The notes beneath the pieces are model-generated. The model ran no database searches. It was not told the origin of the DNA and saw nothing but the letters and a program-made list of their open reading frames with translations. Positions 1 to 4,859 of a DNA stretch of 5,213 nt are shown here, in pieces. Source of the stretch: an uncultured Opitutia bacterium. GTDB lineage: Bacteria; Verrucomicrobiota; Verrucomicrobiia; Opitutales; UBA953. The stretch is from positions 1 through 5,213 of the forward strand of contig CAIXQT010000027.1 in NCBI GenBank assembly GCA_903921665.1, given 5' to 3'. A program made the translations under genes and the position numbers. Within the stretch, counting starts at the first letter, position 1; the number at the start of each line of letters is the position of its first letter.

Positions 1-140
1 CGGGCGGCGAGATTCCCGAAGGCGAAGACCTGAGGCCGAACTGCGAGTGGGGTTACGGCACGGCTGCGCATGTTGCCGGCGCGTTCGGCCTCGCGGCCGC
101 CGGCGAGGCGCTCCGCCTCTCGCTGCTACGCGCCGAATAA
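1..140 (+). CDS. tcdA: C-terminal end of a probable tRNA threonylcarbamoyladenosine dehydratase (partial)
   Basis: Only the last 45 codons are present (frame from base 3, TAA at 138-140), so the 5' part lies outside the window. The readable tail contains CEWGYGTAAHVAGAFGLAAAGEALR. As recalled, this matches the C-terminal segment of E. coli TcdA/CsdL (CASGFGAATMVTATFGFVAVSHALK): the Cys, the G-[YF]-G, the FG and the closing Ala-Leu-basic helix all align. TcdA is an E1-like ThiF/HesA-fold enzyme that uses ATP to cyclise t6A37 to ct6A37 in ANN-decoding tRNAs. The catalytic adenylation domain cannot be seen here, so another ThiF/HesA-family member is possible. The gene converges on the tatD-family gene, and the two 3' ends overlap by 15 bases (126-140). 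Confidence 0.68.
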   Translation, partial: GGEIPEGEDLRPNCEWGYGTAAHVAGAFGLAAAGEALRLSLLRAE

Positions 141-920
141 GCGCGCGAAGTTCGCGGAAGTCAGCGCGGCGGAGGCTTCCGGCGTGACGCCCATGGTCCG
201 CGCGAGCTCGGCGTTGTTCCGCACCAGGTTCGAGGGATGGTTCTGCTCGATGCCGGCCGCGTCGGGCGCGAGCTCGCGCAGGCGGAACTCCGGCGCGGGA
301 CAAAGCGCGGGGGCGTCGGTCTCGACGAGGATCCGCTCCCGCGGGATCGCCGCGGCGAACTGGACGCGCAGGTCGGCCTTGCGCGGGATGAGGTGGTGCG
401 CGCTGAAAGAGAAATAGGCGCCGAGCTTCGCGAGCTCGGCGACGAGCTCGACCGGCCCGTTCCAGCTATGCAGGAGGAAGCCGCGTCGCGGGAGTTCCGC
501 CGCGCGCAGGATGTCCGTCAGCGGCCCGATCGCCTTGACGCAATGGATGGTGAGCGCGCGATCCAGCTCGACGGCCATGGCAAGCTGCGAGCGGAAGGCC
601 TGCTCTTGGGCGACCGGATCGAAATCCTTCACCCAGCGGTCGAGGCCCATCTCGCCGACGCCGGCCGCGGGGTGCGCGACCAGGATCGCGCGCAGCTGCG
701 CTTCCCAGCCGGCCGGAGCCGTCGGGACGTCCCATGGATGCAGTCCGAAGGAGACGCGGTTACGCGGATCGCGGCGACCGAGCGCCGCCACGTCTGCCCA
801 GTCGGACGGGGCGCTTCCGTTGATCATCGCCTGGCCCACGCCGTCCGCCCGGGCCTGCTCGACCGCAGCATACGGGACCTCGGCGAACTGATAATGGCAA
901 TGGGCGTCGCAGAGTTCCAT
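126..920 (-). CDS. TatD-family metal-dependent hydrolase / DNase
   Basis: This 264-residue protein is the usual size for the TatD family (TIM-barrel amidohydrolase superfamily, two-metal site, 3'-5' exonuclease or deoxyribonuclease activity in characterised members). The expected metal ligands appear in order: H7 and H9 (DAHCH), E90 (GEMGLD, 89-94), H126 (TIHC), H151 (LLHSW) and D202 (VETDAP). The conserved GLHPW is at 59-63. The ATG at 920 is chosen because the HxH motif follows at residues 7-9, as is normal; no strong ribosome binding site precedes it. The gene is divergent from purC, with a 91-base gap, and overlaps the convergent tcdA-like gene at its end. Substrate cannot be assigned within the family: E. 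coli has three paralogues (TatD, YcfH, YjjV), so no symbol is given. Confidence 0.93.
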   Translation of the reverse strand: MELCDAHCHYQFAEVPYAAVEQARADGVGQAMINGSAPSDWADVAALGRRDPRNRVSFGLHPWDVPTAPAGWEAQLRAILVAHPAAGVGEMGLDRWVKDFDPVAQEQAFRSQLAMAVELDRALTIHCVKAIGPLTDILRAAELPRRGFLLHSWNGPVELVAELAKLGAYFSFSAHHLIPRKADLRVQFAAAIPRERILVETDAPALCPAPEFRLRELAPDAAGIEQNHPSNLVRNNAELARTMGVTPEASAALTSANFARLFGA

Positions 921-1011
921 CAGGCGACTCGGACGATGACGGCGAGACTCGTCGCCTCAACGACGAACCACCTTGCCCTGCCGCCCCGCCCTGCCCTATC
1001 TCCTCGGCAGG

Positions 1012-1908
1012 ATGAAGACGCCGCCCTTGCCCACCGAAGCGCTGATGACCGTCACCGGCCTGCCCTACCCGCTCAAGGCGAAGGGCAAGGTCCGTGAGGT
1101 CTTCGACCTCGGCACGCACTACCTGATCGTGGCGACGGACCGTCTCTCGGCCTTCGACGTCGTGATGCCCAACGGCGTCCCGGGCAAAGGCATCCTGCTC
1201 ACGCAGATCAGTCTCTGGTGGTTCGACCAGGCCCGCCTCGTCTTCCCGACGCACCTCGTACCCGATCACGCCAACGCGCTGGCCAAAGCCCTGCAAGGCC
1301 ACGAACACCTGATTCCGCGTTCGATGCTCGTGCGCAAGCTCAAGCCCCTCCCGGTCGAAGCGGTCGTCCGCGGCTACCTCGCCGGCTCCGGCTTCAAGGA
1401 ATACCAGAAGACCGGTGGCATCCTCGACCACCCGCTTCCGGCCGGCCTGCTCGACGGGTCGAAGCTTCCTCAGCCGATCTTCACCCCTTCCACCAAGGCT
1501 GCCGAAGGCCACGACGAAGCGATCACCCGCGCCCGCTGCGGCGAGATCCTCGGCGAGAAGGTCTTCCGCACGGTGCAGGAGACTTCGATCGCGCTCTACC
1601 GCATGGGCGCCGAACGCGCCGCCAAGGCAGGGGTGATCCTGGCCGACACGAAGTTCGAATTCGGCAGCGCCCCCGACGGCTCGCTGGTGCTCATCGATGA
1701 AGTCCTGACGCCCGACTCCTCACGCTACTGGCCGGCCGCCACCTGGCAGCCCGGCCGCGCCCAGCCTTCCTACGACAAACAGTTCGTCCGCGATTGGCTC
1801 GAAGCCCAGCCGTGGAACAAGACCGCCCCAGGCCCGACCCTGCCGGCCGACGTCGTGCAGAAGACGCAGGCGCTCTACGCGGAGTGCCTCGAACGCCTCA
1901 CGGCCTGA
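1012..1908 (+). CDS. purC: Phosphoribosylaminoimidazole-succinocarboxamide synthase (SAICAR synthase)
   Basis: The enzyme joins CAIR and L-aspartate with ATP to give SAICAR in de novo purine synthesis (cytoplasm). From the ATG at 1012 the product has 298 residues, the length of the longer yeast-like PurC form (about 300) rather than the short E. coli form (about 237). Family motifs appear in order: GKVREVF (25-31, nucleotide-binding loop), TDRLSAFD and GVPGKG (42-60), VEAVVRGYLAGSGFKEY (115-131), PIFTPSTKAAEGHDE (155-169), ADTKFEFG (211-218) and IDEVLTPDSSRYW (228-240). All are intact. The start is not certain: an in-frame TTG at 973 would add residues not typical of the family, and ATG 1045 would remove 11 residues. 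The short N-terminal lead before the GKVR loop favours 1012. It stands alone here, away from other pur genes. Confidence 0.96.
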   Translation: MKTPPLPTEALMTVTGLPYPLKAKGKVREVFDLGTHYLIVATDRLSAFDVVMPNGVPGKGILLTQISLWWFDQARLVFPTHLVPDHANALAKALQGHEHLIPRSMLVRKLKPLPVEAVVRGYLAGSGFKEYQKTGGILDHPLPAGLLDGSKLPQPIFTPSTKAAEGHDEAITRARCGEILGEKVFRTVQETSIALYRMGAERAAKAGVILADTKFEFGSAPDGSLVLIDEVLTPDSSRYWPAATWQPGRAQPSYDKQFVRDWLEAQPWNKTAPGPTLPADVVQKTQALYAECLERLTA

Positions 1909-1936
1909 AGTCGGGTTGGACACCGGGCGGCAGGCC

Positions 1937-2057
1937 TGAGGTAGGGCGGCGATTGCCATCGCCGCCGTTCGCCGCGGGATGCGCCGATCACCGGGCACCT
2001 CAACCGACCCTTCGACGTCCGTCCGCCCACGGAAGGGATGGCCATCACGCCCCTACC
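1937..2057. repeat. BIME-like pair of inverted REP elements with GTAG heads (copy 1)
   Basis: The left unit starts TGAGGTAGGG (1937-1946). The GTAG at 1941-1944 is followed at once by a perfect 9-bp stem, GGCGGCGAT (1945-1953), loop TGCC, ATCGCCGCC (1958-1966). The right unit is inverted: on the minus strand GTAG (2056-2053) leads into GGGCGTGAT and the palindrome GATGGCCATC (2037-2046). The 21-base outer ends (1940-1960 and 2037-2057) are reverse complements at 17 of 21 positions. A GTAG or GGAG tetranucleotide at the foot of a hairpin is the known signature of REPs mobilised by RAYT transposases. No U-tract follows the hairpin, so a rho-independent terminator is unlikely, although the structure may protect the purC mRNA 3' end. 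Confidence 0.72.
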
Positions 2058-2109
2058 CGGGGCGGAACTGCGGTCGACAGGCAGGGTCGGACAAGTTACC
2101 AAAGGGAGC

Positions 2110-3234
2110 ATGAAGCCGACCCCGCTCCTCGCCATCCTCCTTGCTTCCGCCGCGTTCGCCGCGCCGGAGCCGAAGTTCCGCCTGCAGGAGATCGATAAGG
2201 TCCAGATCGGCTACGGCCTCGCGATCGCCGACGTCGATGGCGACGGCAAGCCCGACATCGTCCTCGCTGACAAATCGACGGTGCAGTGGTATCAGAATCC
2301 TACCTGGAAGAAGCACGTCATCGCCGAGAACCTCACGAAGGATGACAATGTCTGCGTCGCCGCGCGCGACCTCGACGGCGACGGCAAGGCCGAGATCGCC
2401 GTGGGCGCGGGCTGGAATCCGGGCGACACGGTGAAGAGCGGTGCGGTGTTCTACCTCATCGCTCCGGCCGACCGCACCCAGAAATGGGAAGCGGTGAAGC
2501 TGCACCACGAACCGACCGTCCACCGCATGGCGTGGGTCGAAGTCGCCACGGGTCGCTGGGACCTCGTCGTCCAGCCGCTCCATGGCGTGGGCAACAAGGC
2601 TGGCGCGGGCGCCGGCGCGAAGCTCCTCGCCTACCGCAAGCCGGCCAACCCGAAAGACGAGTGGAAGACCGAGCTCGTCAATGACTCGGGCCACATCACC
2701 CACAACCTCGACCCCGTGCGCTGGCAGAAACACATCGCCCAGCAGATCTTGGCCGGCTCCAAGGAGGGCATCTGGTTCAATTCCTACGCCGACGGAAAGT
2801 GGGGCCAGACTCAGCTGACCAAGGAACCTGTCGGCGAACTCCGCGGCGGCCGCCTGCCTTCCGGCAACTTCATCGCGACGGTCGAACCTTTCCACGGGAC
2901 GAAGTCGGCCATCTATACCCGTGACGGCACCGGCGCTTGGCAGCGCAACCAGGTCCTCGATGGCTTCAAGGACGGCCATGCGGTCGCCTGCGCTGACTTC
3001 CTGGGCACCGGCTCCGACCAGGTCATGGTCGGCTGGCGCGGCGTCGATCCCGGCGTCCGCCTGCTCACCCCACTCGACGACGCCGGCAAGACCTGGCGTA
3101 CGAACGTGATCTCGACCAAGGAGATCGCCGTCGAAGACTTCAAGGCCGCCGACCTCGATGGCGACGGCAAGCCCGACCTCATCGTCGCCGGCCGTCAGAC
3201 CAAGAATCTCATGATCTTCTGGAACGCCCGCTAA
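2110..3234 (+). CDS. Secreted FG-GAP/VCBS-repeat beta-propeller protein
   Basis: From ATG 2110 the product has 374 residues. It opens with a signal peptide: K2, hydrophobic LLAILLASAAFAA (6-18), probable cleavage after A17 or A18 before PEPKF, so it is exported. This start is preferred over the in-frame ATG at 2038 because that one lies inside the REP repeat and would bury the signal peptide. GGGAG (2104-2108) precedes it, at a very short spacing. Three calcium-binding FG-GAP loops are visible: DVDGDGKPD (41-49), DLDGDGKAE (87-95) and DLDGDGKPD (348-356). A degenerate blade, ACADFLGTGSDQVMVGW, lies near 300. The mid region carries EPTVHRM and ITHNLDPVRW, which recur in uncharacterised secreted proteins of Planctomycetes and Verrucomicrobia (recollection). 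The likely fold is a beta-propeller of about seven blades. Ligand and role are unknown; no catalytic domain is visible. Confidence 0.88.
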   Translation: MKPTPLLAILLASAAFAAPEPKFRLQEIDKVQIGYGLAIADVDGDGKPDIVLADKSTVQWYQNPTWKKHVIAENLTKDDNVCVAARDLDGDGKAEIAVGAGWNPGDTVKSGAVFYLIAPADRTQKWEAVKLHHEPTVHRMAWVEVATGRWDLVVQPLHGVGNKAGAGAGAKLLAYRKPANPKDEWKTELVNDSGHITHNLDPVRWQKHIAQQILAGSKEGIWFNSYADGKWGQTQLTKEPVGELRGGRLPSGNFIATVEPFHGTKSAIYTRDGTGAWQRNQVLDGFKDGHAVACADFLGTGSDQVMVGWRGVDPGVRLLTPLDDAGKTWRTNVISTKEIAVEDFKAADLDGDGKPDLIVAGRQTKNLMIFWNAR

Positions 3235-3255
3235 GGCGTCCAAGATAGGCATGAA

Positions 3256-3277
3256 AAAGCCCTCGCGAGAGGGCTTT
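3256..3277. terminator. Bidirectional rho-independent terminator
   Basis: AAAGCCCTC (3256-3264) and GAGGGCTTT (3269-3277) form a perfect 9-bp stem with a GCGA (GNRA-type) loop. On the minus strand the stem ends in five T (complement of 3254-3258), 15 bases past the tRNA-Gln 3' end: a textbook terminator for the tRNA. On the plus strand it is followed by TTTCTGCTTTC, 22 bases after the stop codon of the FG-GAP gene, a usable but weaker U-tract. It therefore probably serves both convergent transcripts. Confidence 0.9.
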
Positions 3278-3291
3278 CTGCTTTCAGGAAA

Positions 3292-3362
3292 TAGTCCGAC
3301 TAGGATTTGAACCTAGACAAGGAGAATCAGAATCTCCTGTGCTACCATTACACCATCGGACT
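3292..3362 (-). tRNA. tRNA-Gln (anticodon CTG)
   Basis: The 71-base gene folds fully by eye. The acceptor stem is AGTCCGA with TCGGACT, with discriminator A. The D arm is GTGT/GCAC around AATGGTA, the anticodon stem GGAGA/TCTCC encloses loop TTCTGAT, the variable loop has four bases, and the T arm is CTAGG-TTCAAAT-CCTAG. Loop positions 34-36 read CTG, which decodes CAG (Gln). The weak A1-U72 first pair fits glutamine tRNAs. The CCA end is not encoded (TATTT follows), so it must be added by nucleotidyltransferase. A TTGACG hexamer lies upstream (minus strand, 3405-3400), but no convincing -10 box is 16-18 bases below it. The terminator at 3256-3277 follows directly. Confidence 0.95.
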
Positions 3363-3442
3363 GTCCTGAGTCGTCTGACGATGGGACTCTCCCGGCGTTC
3401 GTCAAAAAGAAAGGAGTGCGAAAAAACAGCGGAAACACGCAA

Positions 3443-3474
3443 GGGATAGGGGTAGGGGTGGGGGTAGGGGTAGG
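3443..3474. repeat. TAGGGG hexamer array (left arm of an inverted pair)
   Basis: After GGGA come TAGGGG, TAGGGG, TGGGGG, TAGGGG and a partial TAGG: about five hexamers, one with an A-to-G change. The plus strand carries five runs of at least four G if the TGGGGG unit is counted and the partial end is left out of a strict count, enough for an intramolecular G-quadruplex. The array is the reverse complement of the array at 3961-4005, and the pair encloses the four-helix-bundle gene. It lies 72 bases before that gene's start codon. The motif resembles eukaryotic telomere repeats, but the location is internal to a bacterial chromosome. Confidence 0.93.
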
Positions 3475-3546
3475 CGAAGGCCATCAGGTGACAGGCATTA
3501 GAGGTGCGCAGTTGGCACGCGGGGTGAGCATCGGCCTGCTTGTGGG

Positions 3547-3960
3547 ATGGAAATAGCGAGCCTCTCGAACTTCGTTACTTGGCAAAAATCCGTCCGGCTT
3601 GCCGCCGACGTGATCAAGCTCACCCAACGAACTTCACTCAGCCGACATCTCTGGGCCTGCGACCAGCTGAGACGTGCCGCTCTGTCGGTGCCGAGCAATA
3701 TTGCCGAAGGCTATGAACGAAGGGCCGAGAAAGACACCGAGCGCTTCTACCTCATCGCGAAAGGTTCCTGCGCTGAAGTCCTCACGCAACTCCATGTGGC
3801 GCAGCTCGCCGAACTGTTGAGCCCGCAGGAAGCCGCACCACTCCTAGCGCAGTGCGAAGAAATTCTTCGCCTCATCGCAGGAGTCATCAAGGCGCGCCGA
3901 CTCGCGCGCGACTCAAATACGCTCGAACCACAAGCTCCCACCGATAAGCCGAGGCGTTAA
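3547..3960 (+). CDS. Four-helix-bundle protein, 23S rRNA intervening-sequence (IVP/S23) family
   Basis: This 137-residue protein is slightly longer than the usual 115-130 of the family. It has the family's core signature: F9 and W12QK in helix 1, then QLRRAALSVPSNIAEGYERR (40-59) across helix 2, FYLIAKGSCAEVLTQL (67-82) in helix 3, and a last amphipathic helix (about 93-120). The C-terminal tail (LARDSNTLEPQAPTDKPRR) is polar and probably disordered. Relatives are encoded inside intervening sequences of 23S rRNA genes (Leptospira, Coxiella) and as stand-alone genes; the Avd accessory protein of diversity-generating retroelements has the same fold. The molecular role of stand-alone members is unknown; RNA or DNA binding is an inference. 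The start at ATG 3547 puts F9/W12 at the usual place; no clear ribosome binding site is seen. The stop codon abuts the CCCCTA array. Confidence 0.92.
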   Translation: MEIASLSNFVTWQKSVRLAADVIKLTQRTSLSRHLWACDQLRRAALSVPSNIAEGYERRAEKDTERFYLIAKGSCAEVLTQLHVAQLAELLSPQEAAPLLAQCEEILRLIAGVIKARRLARDSNTLEPQAPTDKPRR

Positions 3961-4005
3961 CTACCCCTACCCCTACCCCTACCCCTACCCCTACCCCTAC
4001 CCCTA
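3961..4005. repeat. CCCCTA hexamer array (right arm of an inverted pair)
   Basis: A partial CTA is followed by seven perfect CCCCTA copies (3964-4005), with no mismatch. It starts on the base after the TAA of the four-helix-bundle gene and ends three bases before the stop codon (TAG, complement of 4009-4011) of the convergent toxin gene, so it fills the whole intergenic gap. The G-rich strand is the minus strand, so a read-through toxin mRNA would carry (UAGGGG)n. Perfect repetition suggests recent expansion by slippage. Confidence 0.97.
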
Positions 4006-4008
4006 ATT

Positions 4009-4413
4009 CTACTTCTTCCTCTTCGCCTTCGGCGCGCCCACCGATTTGGCCAACCACTGTCCATATTCCGCCTCGGAGATTTCGCTGGCGGCCAAGCCGA
4101 GCGTCTTGATCACGACTTCGACTTCCGACGCCTCGAAGGTCAGGCCGTTCAATTCCATGAAGGCCGCGGCGGCCATGAAGCCAGTCCGCTTATTGCCGTC
4201 GGTGAACGGGTGGCCCTGGACAATCCCGACCGCATAAGCAGCAGCGAGACGCGCCAAGGTGGGTTCACCGTAAGAGAACAGATGCTTTGGTCGCGCCAAA
4301 GCCGACTGCAGGCGGCCGGCGTCGCGGATACTCGCATCGCCACCATAGTCGGCGACAACCAACTCATGGAGAGCCAGAATAGACTCCAACCCCAGCCAAT
4401 GCGGCTCCTTCAT
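4009..4413 (-). CDS. Death-on-curing (Doc/Fic-fold) toxin
   Basis: This 134-residue protein matches the size of the Doc family. The active-site motif is H68-P-F-T-D-G-N-K-R76, followed by T77: the Fic-type loop with Lys where AMP-transferring Fic enzymes carry Gly. In phage P1 Doc the same Lys goes with protein kinase activity on EF-Tu (Thr382), so translation arrest by EF-Tu phosphorylation is the expected effect. Other family features include W6 and L9 near the N terminus, IRDAGRLQSALARP (29-42) and YAVGIVQGHPF (60-70). The C terminus is very basic (KAKRKK). The gene overlaps the antitoxin gene by four bases (ATGA, 4410-4413), so translation is probably coupled. All active-site residues are present, so it looks functional. 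Confidence 0.93.
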   Translation of the reverse strand: MKEPHWLGLESILALHELVVADYGGDASIRDAGRLQSALARPKHLFSYGEPTLARLAAAYAVGIVQGHPFTDGNKRTGFMAAAAFMELNGLTFEASEVEVVIKTLGLAASEISEAEYGQWLAKSVGAPKAKRKK

Positions 4414-4637
4414 TTGGCAAGCTCGCCCAGGGCGTTACGATAGCGACGGCTGAGCGATTTGAAGACTGCCAGCTCCTTGGCAAAATCCGGGTTGGTCGCA
4501 AATAGGCGGACGCCGTCCTTGGAGGCCGAGTAATCAAGGCCGTCACCCTCCTCGACGCGGAGCTGCTCTAGGATTTCCTTGGGTAGGATTACCCCAAGCG
4601 AATTACCGATACGACGAACCTTAAGCTTTTTGGCCAT
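4410..4637 (-). CDS. AbrB/MazE-type antitoxin
   Basis: This 75-residue protein begins KVRRIGNSLGVILPKEIL (6-23), the SpoVT/AbrB swapped-hairpin DNA-binding signature seen in MazE-like antitoxins, followed by LRVEEGDGLDY (26-36). The second half (about 40-75) is an acidic-to-basic helical tail ending FKSLSRRYRNALGELAK. It probably binds and blocks the toxin, as inferred from the layout of other type II antitoxins. It is the first gene of the operon, directly before the Doc-type toxin, and should repress its own promoter through the inverted repeats at 4645-4667. AbrB-type antitoxins paired with Doc toxins differ from the classical Phd-Doc pair, but the combination is known from genome annotation. 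The upstream AAGAA is a weak ribosome binding site. Confidence 0.92.
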   Translation of the reverse strand: MAKKLKVRRIGNSLGVILPKEILEQLRVEEGDGLDYSASKDGVRLFATNPDFAKELAVFKSLSRRYRNALGELAK

Positions 4638-4643
4638 GTTCTT

Positions 4644-4671
4644 AATGTAACAACATTTGTTATAACATCAA
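4644..4671 (-). promoter_or_regulatory. Probable promoter and operator of the toxin-antitoxin operon
   Basis: The region stands out as AT-rich in a GC-rich window. On the minus strand TTGATG (complement of 4666-4671) and TACATT (4644-4649), 16 bases apart, make a plausible -35/-10 pair seven bases before the antitoxin ATG, which would give a very short leader. Overlapping it are two inverted repeats: the perfect 10-bp palindrome TGTTATAACA (4658-4667) and ATGT-N4-ACAT (4645-4656). They are likely binding sites for the AbrB-type antitoxin. Hexamer assignment is by eye; TATAAC within the palindrome is an alternative -10. Confidence 0.55.
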
Positions 4672-4684
4672 GCCGAAAGCCTGC

Positions 4685-4775
4685 CTTGAGGTAGGGACAG
4701 CACCACGTGCTGTCCTCGGCAACGGAAAGCACGACGCAGATTAGGCCGCGATAGTGATCACGTCCCTACCTCAAG
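4685..4775. repeat. BIME-like pair of inverted REP elements with GTAG heads (copy 2)
   Basis: CTTGAGGTAGGGAC (4685-4698) and GTCCCTACCTCAAG (4762-4775) are perfect 14-base reverse complements. In the left unit GTAG (4691-4694) runs directly into a perfect hairpin, GGACAGCAC (4695-4703), loop CAC, GTGCTGTCC (4707-4715). In the right unit the minus strand reads GTAGGGACGTGAT with the palindrome GTGATCAC (4754-4761). It shares TGAGGTAGGG with the left unit of copy 1 (1937) and GTAGGG(G/A)CGTGAT with its right unit, so both belong to one family. It lies between the 3' end of the lyase gene and the antitoxin promoter. Confidence 0.75.
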
Positions 4776-4807
4776 ACAGCCGCAGCACCCAAAGGACAAC
4801 CCCATCC

Positions 4808-4844
4808 TGCCACCTGAAACCCGGGGCCGCCACCTGCCACCCGG
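4808..4844. repeat. Short direct repeat, CCACCTG...CCCGG
   Basis: Two 17-base units (4808-4824 and 4828-4844) match at 14 positions and share GCCACCTG and ACCCGG, offset by 20 bases. They sit just after the stop codon of the lyase gene on its downstream side. Two copies are too few to call a defined element; it may be the trace of a larger genomic repeat. Confidence 0.45.
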
Positions 4845-4859
4845 AACGAAGAGTCTCGC

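Noticed and set aside
922..957. Inverted repeat AGGCGAC / GTCGCCT between tatD and purC
   Set aside because: Only 7 bp with a 22-base loop in GC-rich DNA, with no known regulator motif (no PurR-like site recognised). It is easily expected by chance.
237..1097. A 286-codon plus-strand frame across tatD and the start of purC
   Set aside because: It is rich in Arg, Glu and Asp, has no domain, runs antisense to a TatD protein with all metal ligands intact, and continues into purC in the wrong frame.
2053..3252. A 399-codon open frame on the minus strand opposite the FG-GAP gene
   Set aside because: Its product is a low-complexity mix rich in D, G, V and A with no motif. It mirrors the DGDGK codons of the real gene, which has a signal peptide and FG-GAP loops. 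It is a by-product of GC-rich codon use.
3377..3405. Promoter for tRNA-Gln (TTGACG at 3400-3405 on the minus strand)
   Set aside because: The -35-like hexamer is good, but the -10 position reads ATCGTC, so the promoter is not supported by sequence alone.
3284..3484. A 66-codon minus-strand frame over the tRNA gene and the left hexamer array
   Set aside because: It reads YPYPHPYPYP from the repeat and then the tRNA itself, so no plausible protein is encoded.
3547..3960. Diversity-generating retroelement accessory gene (avd) or a genuine 23S rRNA intervening sequence
   Set aside because: No reverse transcriptase or template/variable repeat is present, and no rRNA sequence flanks the gene. The fold is shared, but the context of either system is missing here.
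3443..4005. CRISPR array or true telomere as an explanation for the hexamer arrays
   Set aside because: Units are 6 bases with no spacers, so it is not CRISPR. The arrays are internal and flanked by genes on both sides, so they are not chromosome ends in this window.
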